This document shows, in pieces, positions 34,011 to 44,034 of a stretch of 64,000 nt of DNA (position 1 is the first letter of the stretch; each line of letters begins with the position of its first letter). The notes beneath the pieces are model-generated. The model ran no database searches. It had not been told where the DNA came from and worked only from the letters and a program-made list of their open reading frames with translations. The DNA is from a bacterium (GTDB lineage: Bacteria; Patescibacteriota; Saccharimonadia; Saccharimonadales; UBA4665). The stretch lies in NCBI GenBank assembly GCA_021848145.1, contig JAJZMX010000004.1, positions 372,001-436,000 on the forward strand, in the 5' to 3' direction. A program made the translations under genes and the position numbers.

Positions 34011-34178
34011 TTAACTATTCTTTATAAATACCAAATAAATGGATATGTATATTAATACTATTCCGATGTTTGACATTAATCTTTCCCAGAAATGATGCCT
34101 AAAGAATATTAAATCCGCTAATACGATCGTGGCAACCATAGCCAATAAGAAAATAATTATGGATAGATTTTTAACCAT
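34011..34178 (-). CDS. small membrane protein (55 aa) downstream of typA
   Basis: 55-residue ORF missed by length cut-offs. MVKNLSIIIFLLAMVATIV forms a first helix, a charged loop (RHHFWERL) follows, then a second helix (NIGIVLIYISIYLVFI) and a short basic end. The two-helix hairpin with a charged loop and consistent hydrophobicity argues for a real protein. It starts 53 bases after the TypA stop on the same strand, so it may share its transcript. Function unknown. Confidence 0.5.
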   Translation of the reverse strand: MVKNLSIIIFLLAMVATIVLADLIFFRHHFWERLMSNIGIVLIYISIYLVFIKNS

Positions 34179-34231
34179 ACATTTATCATACGCTTAAGCA
34201 AAATCATATAGCAATTACGTTCAGTTTGGTT

Positions 34232-36055
34232 TTATTTATTAGCACGCTTTCTTTTATTAGGATCTAGTTCTTTTTTGCGCAACCTAATACTTTTTGGTGT
34301 AACTTCTAATAGCTCATCATCTTCTATGAAATTCAAGCTTTCTTCTAGACTCATTTTTGTTGCCGGTGTTAATTGAACCACTCCATCACTACTGCTACTT
34401 CGCATATTAGTTAATTGCTTAGCTTTACAGACATTGATCTCGATGTCTTCTTGGCGTTTGTTTAAGCCAATAATCTGTCCGGCGTAGACTTTTTCGGCTG
34501 GTTCTATAAAGACTATACCGCGAGCTTCGGCATTTTGAAGTGAATATGGTGTCGAAACTCCATTCTCGTAAGCAATTAACACACCGTTTCGAAGTTGTTG
34601 CAAAGGTTCACCCATAGGTTGATAGCCCATACTTAAGTTATCCATGATTATTGTTCCTTTGGTTTTTGTTATTAACTCGTTGCGCATCCCTAAAACTGCC
34701 CTTGTTGGCATAGTATAAACTAGCTTAGTTACCCCCTTGGGGCTAGAAAACTGCTCTTTTAATACGGCACGCCTGGCACCCAGTTCCATTTGTACGGCAC
34801 CAACATGATCCATTGGAACCTCAATAATAACTTCTTCAACCGGTTCCATGGTCACGTCATTCTCTTCGTGTGTAACGACATGAGGCCTGCCAACCTCAAA
34901 TTCATAGCCTTCCCTTCTCATGGCCTCAATTAGTACACTAAGGTGTAACTCTCCTCGCCCAGAAACAATAAAGCCAATCCCGTCACTTTCAACTTTTAAA
35001 CCTATATTAGTCTCAAGCTCTTTCATTAGTCTTTCTTCAAGTTGACGTCCTGTATTGAATTCGCCTTCCTGACCTTTGAAGGGGCTAGTATTGGGGCCTA
35101 AATAAATTTTTAAAGTTGGCTCTTCTACTTCCATGGCGGATAATGCCTCTGGGTGTTCTACGTCTGTAATGGTTTCACCTATTTTTGCATCATCTATGCC
35201 TGTGAGTTGCACAATATCTCCGGAAATACCGGCGTTAACTTCTAATTTGGTTACGCCATGACTAATAAATACTTTGTCCACCTTAGCCCTTACGACTGAC
35301 TCGTCTTTTTTACAAACAGAGACTGCATCTGAGGGCTTAATGCTCCCTCGACTAATCTTACCTATTGCATATTTACCCTTAAAACTATCCCAACCTAGCG
35401 CAGCAATAAGCATTTGAAATGGCTTATCTGTTTCAACTCTTGGTGCTGGAACATGATTAATTATTGCATTAAAGATTAAATCAAGATTTCCATTTTCTTC
35501 GAAATTAGCCGGTGGAGTTGACCATGCCTTGCCGGACCTTCCGACGGCATAATACACAGGATAGTGCAGCTGGTCTTCGTGAACCGCAAGCTCCAGAAAC
35601 AAGTCAGCAATTTCATCTTCAACCTCCTTAACCCGCGAAGCTGGCTTATCTACTTTGTTAATAATGACAATCGGTTTCAGCTCAGCGGCTAGAGCTTTAC
35701 TTAGCACAAACTTAGTTTGTGGCATCGGACCTTCCTGAGCATCAACTATTAAAATACAGCCATCAGCCATATTTAGTGTACGTTCAACCTCGCCACTGAA
35801 GTCAGCGTGCCCAGGTGTATCTATAATATTTATCCTGTACTCATCATATTGAACTGCAGTTATCTTAGCGGTTATTGTAATCCCCCTCTCACGTTCTTGG
35901 TCTCCGCTATCCATAATTAGCTCTTGAGTCATTTCAGCTTGGTTTTCACGAAATGTCTTGGACTGCTTAAGCAAGCCATCGACCAAAGTTGTCTTCCCAT
36001 GGTCAACATGGGCAATTATTGCTATATTCCTAATTTTGCTAGAATCTTGATGCAT
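34232..36055 (-). CDS. typA: TypA/BipA ribosome-associated GTPase
   Basis: 607 aa, the family length. GTPase motifs: AHVDHGKTTLVDGLL (G1), RGITITAK (G2), DTPGHADF (G3), NKVDKP (G4), then the elongation-factor-like domains and the TypA-specific C-terminal domain (NLSMGYQPMGEP, LRNGVLIAYENG). A translational GTPase needed for 50S assembly at low temperature and stress. It lies five bases after the DEAD-box helicase, another ribosome/RNA assembly factor, so the two form an operon. Confidence 0.97.
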   Translation of the reverse strand: MHQDSSKIRNIAIIAHVDHGKTTLVDGLLKQSKTFRENQAEMTQELIMDSGDQERERGITITAKITAVQYDEYRINIIDTPGHADFSGEVERTLNMADGCILIVDAQEGPMPQTKFVLSKALAAELKPIVIINKVDKPASRVKEVEDEIADLFLELAVHEDQLHYPVYYAVGRSGKAWSTPPANFEENGNLDLIFNAIINHVPAPRVETDKPFQMLIAALGWDSFKGKYAIGKISRGSIKPSDAVSVCKKDESVVRAKVDKVFISHGVTKLEVNAGISGDIVQLTGIDDAKIGETITDVEHPEALSAMEVEEPTLKIYLGPNTSPFKGQEGEFNTGRQLEERLMKELETNIGLKVESDGIGFIVSGRGELHLSVLIEAMRREGYEFEVGRPHVVTHEENDVTMEPVEEVIIEVPMDHVGAVQMELGARRAVLKEQFSSPKGVTKLVYTMPTRAVLGMRNELITKTKGTIIMDNLSMGYQPMGEPLQQLRNGVLIAYENGVSTPYSLQNAEARGIVFIEPAEKVYAGQIIGLNKRQEDIEINVCKAKQLTNMRSSSSDGVVQLTPATKMSLEESLNFIEDDELLEVTPKSIRLRKKELDPNKRKRANK

Positions 36056-36060
36056 AATTT

Positions 36061-37257
36061 CTATTGTTCTATAAAAGTTAATGCATGACCGACTTTATTT
36101 GCCCGACCAGTTCGTCCAATACGGTGCACATAGTCTTCATATGACTGAGGTAAGGAGTAGTTGATCACGTGTGTAATATCTGAAACATCGAGGCCTCTTG
36201 CAGCAACATCTGTTGCTACCAATACAGCAATCTCATTAGTCTTAAATTTCTTAAGCACACGTTGTCGTTGTGCCTGCGACTTACCTCCGTGCATAGAATC
36301 TGCCGAAAAACCCCTCGCTACTAACTCTCTAGACAATTTCTCCACGCTCTTTTGAGTATCATCAAAAATTAATGTTTTAGTAGTATTGCTATCTATTAGA
36401 ATATCGTGCAATTTATCTATTTTATTTACAGAACTGTACTCAACTACATTTTGTTCTACATTTTCACTTGTTTCGCCCATCTTAACTGAAATATATATTG
36501 GTTTATCGGAAAAGCTTTCAATAATTTTCTTAACTCTATTGTCTAAAGTTGCTGAAAAGAAAAAACTCTGTTTATCTGAATTGACTAAACTCAAAATATG
36601 TGTGATGTCTTGAACGAATCCCATATCTAGCATGCGATCTACTTCATCTAGCACTACTATGTTGAAGTCAGATATTTTTAAAGAACCCCTCTCAAGATGA
36701 TCCTTAACTCTTCCAGGAGTGCCTATGACTATTCTAGGGTTATAACCTAGATCGCTTAGTTGATTTCTCATAGAAACGCCACCTATTAACAAGGCGCCAT
36801 CAAGCCCACTAGTTTTACCAATCGTTAGACACTGCTGCTCGATTTGTTCTGCAAGTTCTCGCGTAGGAGCTAGAATTATCGCTTTGCTAGTATGGACGCT
36901 GATTAACTTATTTAGGACTGGTATGGCGAACGCTGCAGTTTTCCCTGTACCAGTATTAGCAATACCGACAATATCCCTTCCGGATAGTCCGTAAGGAATC
37001 GCCTGGTCTTGTATTGGTGATGGAATTTGGAACTTCATCGACTGTAGGTTTTGCTGTATTAAATCTACCAATCCAAAGTCAATGAAATTATGCTTTGAGA
37101 TATAGGTTTCTTTTGTAATAGGTTTCGCACTTTGGACAAATTTTGATGGATGGATAAAGGCTTTCTTTGGCTGTCGGCTTCTACTTCTTGAACTGCTATA
37201 TTTTTGCGTTCTAGCCTGATTGTATCGACGGTTACGATAATCTGTATTTTGATACAT
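36061..37257 (-). CDS. DEAD-box RNA helicase
   Basis: 398 aa. A basic RS/RN-rich start, then the full motif set: Q motif (FQIPSPIQDQAIP), I (ANTGTGKTAA), Ia (PTRELAEQ), Ib (TPGR), II (DEVD), III (SAT), IV, V (VATDVAARGLD) and VI (HRIGRTGRA). Motif II reads D-E-V-D instead of D-E-A-D. No long C-terminal extension. Unwinds RNA in ribosome assembly or cold adaptation; the TypA and RRM neighbours support this. The mRNA has a leader of about 90 bases with a hairpin. Confidence 0.95.
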   Translation of the reverse strand: MYQNTDYRNRRYNQARTQKYSSSRSRSRQPKKAFIHPSKFVQSAKPITKETYISKHNFIDFGLVDLIQQNLQSMKFQIPSPIQDQAIPYGLSGRDIVGIANTGTGKTAAFAIPVLNKLISVHTSKAIILAPTRELAEQIEQQCLTIGKTSGLDGALLIGGVSMRNQLSDLGYNPRIVIGTPGRVKDHLERGSLKISDFNIVVLDEVDRMLDMGFVQDITHILSLVNSDKQSFFFSATLDNRVKKIIESFSDKPIYISVKMGETSENVEQNVVEYSSVNKIDKLHDILIDSNTTKTLIFDDTQKSVEKLSRELVARGFSADSMHGGKSQAQRQRVLKKFKTNEIAVLVATDVAARGLDVSDITHVINYSLPQSYEDYVHRIGRTGRANKVGHALTFIEQ

Positions 37258-37362
37258 AAAAAATGAATCCCTTTTGAGTAAGTATTAAATCGGCTGTTTA
37301 CAATGAACTTCGAGTTAACTTATAAACAACTTACTCAGGATCCATTAGAAACAATAATTATA
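37258..37362 (-). promoter_or_regulatory. promoter and hairpin leader of the helicase-typA operon
   Basis: Minus strand: -10 TATAAT at 37357-37362, so the transcript starts near 37350 and has a leader of some 90 bases. TGAGTAAGT (37329-37337 on this strand) pairs with ACTTACTCA (37275-37283), nine pairs enclosing 45 bases. The 3' arm ends directly before AAAAGGGA, the ribosome site. This could be a cold-responsive or translation-regulating leader. Confidence 0.45.
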
Positions 37363-37451
37363 CTATAGCACAAAGGTCACATACAAGCAATAGCAGTTAT
37401 TTATAAATTGTTTACTATCTCTTAACTTTTGCTTAGAAACTTCTTAAACTA

Positions 37452-37585
37452 TGCTAGAATCATGTTAAGCAAGTAGTTACTATTTCCTATCCGTTGAAAT
37501 GATTTGTCTTTATAAGATTTAAACTCTATCGCGGGCAGCAATAAAGAGCGCAAGCGATAAATAAATTAATAAAGGGACTAAATAT
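37452..37585 (+). promoter_or_regulatory. promoter and leader of the RRM protein
   Basis: Extended -10 TG-C-TAGAAT (37452-37460), then a leader of about 120 bases to the ATG. TATCGC (37527-37532) and GCGATA (37554-37559) can pair, with AAGGGAC near the start as the ribosome site. Long leaders are common for cold-shock RNA-binding proteins. Confidence 0.4.
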
Positions 37586-37900
37586 ATGGCAATGAAACTA
37601 TTTATTGGTGGGTTAGCGTACAGCGTAACCGACGAGGAACTTAATGAATTCTTTAAAGCAGAGGGGAAAGTCGTTAGTGCCACAGTAATTAAAGATAAAT
37701 TCAGTGGACAGTCTAAAGGTTTTGGTTTCGTTGAGATGGAAGACTTAAAAGAAGCTCAGAATGCAATAAATAACCTTGATGGCAAAGAGCTAAACGGGAG
37801 GACTATCACAGTAAATCAAGCTCGTCCTAAAGAAGACCGTCGTCAGAGTGGTGGCGGTAATCGAGACTATAACAGCAATAAAAACCATCGTCGTTATTAA
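37586..37900 (+). CDS. RRM-domain RNA-binding protein (Rbp-like)
   Basis: 104 aa. A single RRM with RNP2 LFIGGLAY (residues 5-12) and RNP1 KGFGFVEM (about residue 46), then a short basic Gly/Arg/Asn tail (DRRQSGGGNRDY). This is the cyanobacterial Rbp / bacterial RRM type, typically cold-induced RNA chaperones. Divergent from the DEAD-box helicase across a 328-base gap, so the two may be regulated together. Confidence 0.93.
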   Translation: MAMKLFIGGLAYSVTDEELNEFFKAEGKVVSATVIKDKFSGQSKGFGFVEMEDLKEAQNAINNLDGKELNGRTITVNQARPKEDRRQSGGGNRDYNSNKNHRRY

Positions 37901-37973
37901 TATTAATTAAGAATCTCTGAGATAAATAGGCCACTGGGTTAGATTAGACTTCAATTTAAGTAGTAATTAAAAA

Positions 37974-39400
37974 TTAATCAGCCTTCTTAGGTAATGTAAA
38001 AATTAAGAACAAAGCAATAAATATCAGGGCTATATTTATATAAGCTGTAATTGTCGCAGCGTTTACGAATGATGCAGCACTACCACTATGGTCATGCCGA
38101 ATGACCATAAAGAATATGCTCCCTAATACTGCTATACCGATAGCGCTACCTATACGCTGGGCCGTACTGAAAATCCCACTTGCAGTACCCACTCTTTGTC
38201 TTTCGACACTCGCTATTACAAAATCCTGGATTGGCGCAATAACAAGGCCGTTTCCTGCCCCAGCGATAATAAACGGAGCAATTAATAACCAAATATTAAC
38301 ATTAGTGCCAGCAATCAATAGAACAGCTAGATAGCCAAATAACCCAAGAGCCATCAAGCCACAACCAATAAATAGAACATTACGTCCTAAAGAGTGTGAG
38401 AATTTATGGCTTTGGGAGGATGAAGCCATACTAGCTAATGCAAAAGGAAGTATGGTAAGGCCGGTTTCCAGGGCACTTTTATGTAATCCGTTCTGCCAAA
38501 GCAGGGATACTATGAAAAAGATGCTAGTGAATGAAGCGAAATAAAAAACGGACATGAATGTGCCGGCGGCGAAATGTCGATTCTTGAACATATTGGGCGG
38601 CACCACCGGTTCTATTCCGCTTCTCTGCTGCTTACTCTCCCAAATCCATAGTGCAATAAATGAGATTAGGCTTCCACCAAACATTAACCATACCCAGTAT
38701 GGCCAGTTGGAAGATTCTCCTTGTACTAGTGGAAAAAGCAGTAACACTAAACCAGCTGTTAAAATAACGACTCCCACCGGATCAAGGCCGTGCCGTTTGC
38801 CATGGTACTGAAGTTTAGGAAGATGTCTTATTGCAAAAGGAACTATAAACACGCCGATTGGTATATTCACGTAAAATATTGAGGGCCAACCGAAATACTG
38901 AACCAGAATACCGCCTAAAAGAGGACCTAGCGCAGTACTGGCTCCAATGGTAACCCCGAGCGTGCTAAAAGCCCTGCTTCTTTCCCTTCCATCAAAAAGA
39001 ATTCTAATCGCAGCTCTAATGGAAGGAATAAATATACCAGCACCCAAACCCTGAAAAGTTCTAGCAATAATAATTTGAAAGTCATTTTGTGATAAGCCGC
39101 TACCAAGACTACCAATAGTAATATTGTTAATCCGGTTATAAACACATATTTATGACCATAATTATCTCCAATTCTTCCTGCAGGGATTAAAGCCAGACCG
39201 AATGCTAGCGCGTACGCAGACACAATCCATACAAGCGTTGTGTTGCTTACGTTTATGCCGTGTTGTATGGCAGGAAGTGCAACATTAACGATTGTTACAT
39301 CTAGTAAGGCCATAAAAGCACCAACTAGCATTATGCCAACAATAAACCAAGGGCTATCGGTAGATACACCCTTCAAGAATGACTTAATAGATAATCCCAT
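37974..39400 (-). pseudogene. DHA2-family MFS drug transporter, frameshifted
   Basis: An intact gene would encode about 475 aa with 14 helices like EmrB/QacA. The N-terminal frame (from 39400: GAFMALLDVTIVNVALPAIQ, the DHA2 motif, then WIVSAYALAFGLALIPAGRIGD) loses homology after FITGLTIL. The family sequence resumes in another frame as IGSLGSGLSQNDF, IIIARTFQGLGAGIFIPS. The shift lies near 39110-39130. The C-terminal frame runs to 37974. Either a recent pseudogene or an assembly error; the remaining sequence is well preserved. Confidence 0.8.
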
Positions 39401-39639
39401 GTCCTAGTTGATTATATATTAAAACTTAAAGCTACGATTTAGCTCTACTTCTAAAGCTTATTAATTCTAGTTATATCCATACTAGTTATCTTTAAGGAGT
39501 CAAAAACTAACATAGCACTATTTAAAGCCGTATCGCTTATTTAATATGGCCAGATATAAGCTGACTGTTAAGTAATTCTAATAACAGACTTATCGTATTT
39601 GTCCGAGGTAACATTAAAACTAAAGGAGTATTAAAAATT

Positions 39640-40005
39640 ATGAGCGTTGTACAAAGTATTAGACAACAGGCATTAGATAATAAATACTACAGACATGTAT
39701 TAGATACGGGGCCTAATACACAGATAGTAATAATGAGCATCCCTTTGGGGTCAGATATTGGCGAAGAAACTCATCCAGATAATGATCAAATTTTATTTTT
39801 AATCGAAGGTATAGGTAAGGCCGTGCTTGATGGCAGAGAATATCCGTTCGAGAGTGGCGATGCCGTTTTGGTTCCTGCCGGGACAAGGCATAACTTTTTT
39901 GCAACCAACCATGATTTGAAGATAATCACAGTTTACTCCCCACCGCATCATCCTAATGGAATTATCCACAAAACAAAGAAAGAGGCAGAGACTCAAGGTA
40001 ATTAG
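39640..40005 (+). CDS. cupin-domain protein
   Basis: 121 aa single cupin. Motif 1: G-x5-H-x-D-x4-F (EETHPDNDQILFLIEG), with the second metal His position taken by Asp or Gln. Motif 2: GDAVLVPAGTRHNF. AAAGGAG Shine-Dalgarno site. Cupins bind a metal and small ligands; no specific substrate can be assigned. It precedes the hydrolase gene by 80 bases on the same strand. Confidence 0.85.
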   Translation: MSVVQSIRQQALDNKYYRHVLDTGPNTQIVIMSIPLGSDIGEETHPDNDQILFLIEGIGKAVLDGREYPFESGDAVLVPAGTRHNFFATNHDLKIITVYSPPHHPNGIIHKTKKEAETQGN

Positions 40006-40085
40006 TAAATTCTGATTCATTAGAAAAATCACATTTACTTTATAGATATAAGCTCCTACAATTTTGTTAAGAGAGCATAAGCAAA

Positions 40086-41156
40086 ATGACAACTCTAGAT
40101 CACAATCTAGAAATACATGAAGCGGAATATCAAAGACCGGAACTAGAGATAATTAACAGCGACCGTATAAGTCCATATTCAAACTATAAGTTACCTGTTT
40201 ATGATAATTTTGATGAACCCAATGTAGTTTTTGGAGGTGCAGTAGAGCATGCTGGCTACGGAACTGTATACACTGACTATTGGTTGATGAATGATTCAAA
40301 CGACACTAAATATGAAATTAGACGCTGTGAAAGTGACCACCCACTAACAGACATTTGGATAGTCAAAGACTGCGCATTGGGTACTCAACTTGATGGGATT
40401 AATACATATGTCGCAAGAAAACTAATGGCAGTCGGATTTAATGTGTTGATCAAGAGTCAGGAACTTGATTTTTCTATTAAACAATCGGAAAGCGCATTTA
40501 ACACTCACAGGGTACTATCACACCTGCATAAACTGGGAATTATAAACGCTGAAAATATTGCAATTGAAGGACACTCACGTGGAGCTATGGTCGGTATTGG
40601 TACTATAGATTATTCAGAACAATTCGGTCGTTCGGTAATATATGCAAATTTATCAGACCCCTGTATTGCTAAGCCTCTTAAGCTAGACAAAGAAACTTTT
40701 GGCAAAGTATTAAGACTGTACGTTGACGCTTTGCATCTGGGTTCAACTATATTAAGAGGATCAATTGAAAATCACAGATCATATCTAATAAAAACTATAG
40801 ATGCTTCGGCTTCAGGTTGGGCACAATTTGGCAGGACTCTACTGTCACTTTGTGATGGTGAAGCTGGTAAAATGGCATCTAAATTGCCTAGTAAAACGCA
40901 CGCAACTATTGGCTTTTATAAAAATTGCGGGTTTAACGATGCTAAAATTTATCGTGAAATACTGGCTCAAGAAAATTATCCGGGAATAAGATTTGTTGAA
41001 CCCAGAGGTGGGCATACGGAATACATTGGCAAGAATGGAATTCGACCGGTTATAGATTTATTTAGTCGCTTAGGACAGCAGCTTGCTGACGGCACCCCAC
41101 TACAAGACATAAATTATTCCTACGTACAGGGTTTTTGCCCCTACATACTTAAATAA
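40086..41156 (+). CDS. alpha/beta-hydrolase-like protein, unknown
   Basis: 356 aa. The nucleophile elbow GHSRGAM (about residue 163) follows a strand IAIEG, and a late RGGHTEYIG supplies the expected His. This is the serine-hydrolase triad layout. The N-terminal 100 residues are unlike common families. No signal peptide. Substrate unknown; probably cytoplasmic esterase or related. Confidence 0.6.
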   Translation: MTTLDHNLEIHEAEYQRPELEIINSDRISPYSNYKLPVYDNFDEPNVVFGGAVEHAGYGTVYTDYWLMNDSNDTKYEIRRCESDHPLTDIWIVKDCALGTQLDGINTYVARKLMAVGFNVLIKSQELDFSIKQSESAFNTHRVLSHLHKLGIINAENIAIEGHSRGAMVGIGTIDYSEQFGRSVIYANLSDPCIAKPLKLDKETFGKVLRLYVDALHLGSTILRGSIENHRSYLIKTIDASASGWAQFGRTLLSLCDGEAGKMASKLPSKTHATIGFYKNCGFNDAKIYREILAQENYPGIRFVEPRGGHTEYIGKNGIRPVIDLFSRLGQQLADGTPLQDINYSYVQGFCPYILK

Positions 41157-41213
41157 TTATTTTACTTGATTCATAACTGATGTTTAATATATTTAATCAA
41201 GAGGTATGAGGCT

Positions 41214-41501
41214 TTGGAGTTAAGACCTTTAGAATTAGAAAATGAAAATGGAGATTTTGTAAAAGGCACATTAGTCGTAGCTAGACTATTTGATGAAATC
41301 AGCCCCCGAATGGCGCGTAAGCTTGCTGAAAATAGCATATACTATCAAATAGGACAGAGTGAAATAACTATACATTCTCTTCAGAATATTCAAGAGGTTC
41401 ATAAATTGCTATTTAGCTCCGTGCTAAAAAAGTACGTATTCCATGAGGCAGCATATTTACGGGAAACAGAGGAAGTCGTGGTTTCAGAAAAATACCTCTA
41501 G
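41214..41501 (+). CDS. unknown 95-aa protein
   Basis: Not recognised. TTG start with GAGG upstream; an ATG at 41207 is out of frame. Mixed alpha/beta composition, no membrane segment, no Cys. Strands GTLVVARL and KYVFHEAAYL flank a helix. Stands alone between the hydrolase and the histidine kinase. Confidence 0.45.
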   Translation: MELRPLELENENGDFVKGTLVVARLFDEISPRMARKLAENSIYYQIGQSEITIHSLQNIQEVHKLLFSSVLKKYVFHEAAYLRETEEVVVSEKYL

Positions 41502-41775
41502 ATAAAGTTCTATAATTTATGATCGAAAATGCACATTAAAAATATATAGATTAATCTTACAGCTAAACACAATAAGCGAGAGCTGGAGATAGCTTAATTG
41601 GTTTGTGCCGAAACTTTAATGTAATTAGGCATAAGTTATCAGATGTTCACAGACACTGGTGGATCAAATAATTTTAAAATTAAACTTCTAAAACAATTAA
41701 TCCTTTTTAAATGTATTGATTTTAATCTGTCGTATTAGATTGTGGGTATTTTGGGGAAAAGGTACAATTTATGTA

Positions 41776-44034
41776 ATGGTTAAGCTTAACTTAAGGGAAA
41801 AGTTAGTTTTATTGCTGCTGTTTGTAGCTATAATTCCGTTTCTAGCTATAACTTTATACTGGTATCATGCATCCCAATCAAGCTTAAAAAATAACGCAGT
41901 GACCGAACAGAAGTCTATAGTATTAAACGCCGCATACACAGTTAACAACTATATAACTAGTAATGTTCAAGTATTAAGAACTCAGTCGCAAAGCATCAAA
42001 ATACAATCATTTAATGAGAATGGTGTGATTAATAGCCTCCAAAACTTAATTAAACAAAACACAGATATACAAACATTAACCTTAGCTAACTCAAATGGCC
42101 AAGTTATATTGGACATTAATCGGAAAGGCGTACTTAATACACATACCAATATAAGTAATGAAAGCGCTTATAGGGCGGTAACATCTTCTGGCGCCAAACA
42201 ATTCATAGAACCCATCACCTTTAATAATAAGCAACCGCCAATATTGACTATCGCAGTACCGATAGCTCAGAGCGATTCAAAGCAAAACTTAAGCCAAACA
42301 AATATTGGCCCTAGCCGATCCAAAACCACCAATAAGAACCTAGGAGTACTAATTGAGACTACAAATTTTAATAATTTATGGCATAGAGTTCTATCACAAG
42401 ACAATATTGGCAATAACAACATCTATATCGTAGACAGTCGTGGTAACTTAATTACTTACCGAAATATGGTATACCAAAAAGACTTACATTACATAAGACA
42501 GGGCCCAATTATCCAAGCTTTTGTAAAAAATCCATTATCCCAAATAATGCCTGTCTTACTAACAACCGAGAATGGCATTAAGGTGCTTAGCTCTTACAAG
42601 CAAATCAACATAACAAAATGGGGAATTATAGCTGAGGAACCCACATCAGCCATATTTGCTTCAATTAATCATACAGCCATTGTAAGTTCGATTTCTTTTA
42701 TAGTTGTGGTAACTCTAGTTTTGGTAATAGCATATTTTGTTAGCAGGAGATTAACTAAGCCAATATTAGACCTGGCAAACGGCATCACTTTGATTAGTCA
42801 AGGGAAGCTAGATACACGAATCACTAATAATTCAAATGATGAAATTGGCAAGATGATCAAGTCGTTTAATAAAATGTCCTTTGATCTTGGGCTGTTAGTT
42901 CAAAAAATTAGAAAAGAGGCGAACAATGGAGACACTATACTTAATAACGTTTCTGAGGGAATTATTGCAGTAGACGCTAACGAGAAAGTGTTACTTGCTA
43001 ACGTTTCTGCAGCAAGTCTAATTGGGAAAAAACCCGATGATATGATTGGTCAACAACTAAAAAACTTATATAACTGGACAGAAAACGATAGTAACTTTAA
43101 ACCTGATCTGTCACAGGAACAGCACTACCGTGAGATCACCTTAACCAATAATCTACATCGGATAAGCTATATAGACATCTTAATTAACCCGATCGATAAG
43201 GATCCAAGCGGCATCAAAACTATTATTCTAATAATTGACAACACCAAAGAACGAGAACTAGACAATATGAAAGTCGACTTCGTTTCTATGGCCGCACATG
43301 AACTCCGAACACCATTAACCGCCATCAGAGGCTACTTGGATTTAATGGCACATGACGAAATACTTAAATCGTCTGATTCTATGAGAAACTACTTCGAGCA
43401 CATGGAAGCTAATTCCCTACAACTTGTTAGCTTAATTAATAACCTATTGAATGTATCTAGAATTGAACGTAACGCCCTAAGATATAACCCAGAAAAGCTT
43501 TCTTGGAACGAAGTATTACGAAAAGTTATTTCTGATCAACAATTTATGGCAAAATCTAAAAAAATTTCATTGGTCTATGAAGGACCTGAAGAAGATGTAT
43601 TCATACTAGCCGAGCAGATAACCATTCAGGAGGTTATTAATAATCTAATATCTAACTCTATTAATTACACTGATATAGGTGGTCATGTAATAGTAAAGCT
43701 TGAGCTAAACGAAGAAAAAGTGATTACAAAAGTTATAGATGACGGAATTGGCATTCCGCAAGCTAACCAGCCTTATTTATTTACAAAATTTTATAGAGTA
43801 AGGTCTGGCCTAAATAGTGGGAGTGGCGGAACTGGTCTTGGTTTGTTCATAGCGAAATCAATAGTTGAAATGCACGGCGGAAGCATAAGTGTTGAGTCCG
43901 AGGAAGGTAAAGGCTCTACATTCACAGTAATACTACCGAAATTTAATGAAGACAGATATAATGAAATTATTAGAAACAGGCCTTTCAATACAAGACACAA
44001 GTATGGCTGGATTACAAAAGATACTTCTCGTTGA
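41776..44034 (+). CDS. sensor histidine kinase with extracytoplasmic Cache-type domain
   Basis: 752 aa from ATG 41776. Domains in order: TM1 (10-30); an extracytoplasmic sensor resembling a double Cache domain (35-305, with the SNGQVILD and DSRGNLITY strands); TM2 (about 308-330); HAMP (about 330-385); PAS (about 395-495, VSEGIIAVDANEKVLLAN); HisKA with AAHELRTPL (about 507); HATPase_c with NLISNSINYT, DDGIGIP and GTGLGLFIAKSI. It senses an external small ligand and phosphorylates the receiver encoded next, whose gene overlaps its end. Confidence 0.93.
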   Translation: MVKLNLREKLVLLLLFVAIIPFLAITLYWYHASQSSLKNNAVTEQKSIVLNAAYTVNNYITSNVQVLRTQSQSIKIQSFNENGVINSLQNLIKQNTDIQTLTLANSNGQVILDINRKGVLNTHTNISNESAYRAVTSSGAKQFIEPITFNNKQPPILTIAVPIAQSDSKQNLSQTNIGPSRSKTTNKNLGVLIETTNFNNLWHRVLSQDNIGNNNIYIVDSRGNLITYRNMVYQKDLHYIRQGPIIQAFVKNPLSQIMPVLLTTENGIKVLSSYKQINITKWGIIAEEPTSAIFASINHTAIVSSISFIVVVTLVLVIAYFVSRRLTKPILDLANGITLISQGKLDTRITNNSNDEIGKMIKSFNKMSFDLGLLVQKIRKEANNGDTILNNVSEGIIAVDANEKVLLANVSAASLIGKKPDDMIGQQLKNLYNWTENDSNFKPDLSQEQHYREITLTNNLHRISYIDILINPIDKDPSGIKTIILIIDNTKERELDNMKVDFVSMAAHELRTPLTAIRGYLDLMAHDEILKSSDSMRNYFEHMEANSLQLVSLINNLLNVSRIERNALRYNPEKLSWNEVLRKVISDQQFMAKSKKISLVYEGPEEDVFILAEQITIQEVINNLISNSINYTDIGGHVIVKLELNEEKVITKVIDDGIGIPQANQPYLFTKFYRVRSGLNSGSGGTGLGLFIAKSIVEMHGGSISVESEEGKGSTFTVILPKFNEDRYNEIIRNRPFNTRHKYGWITKDTSR

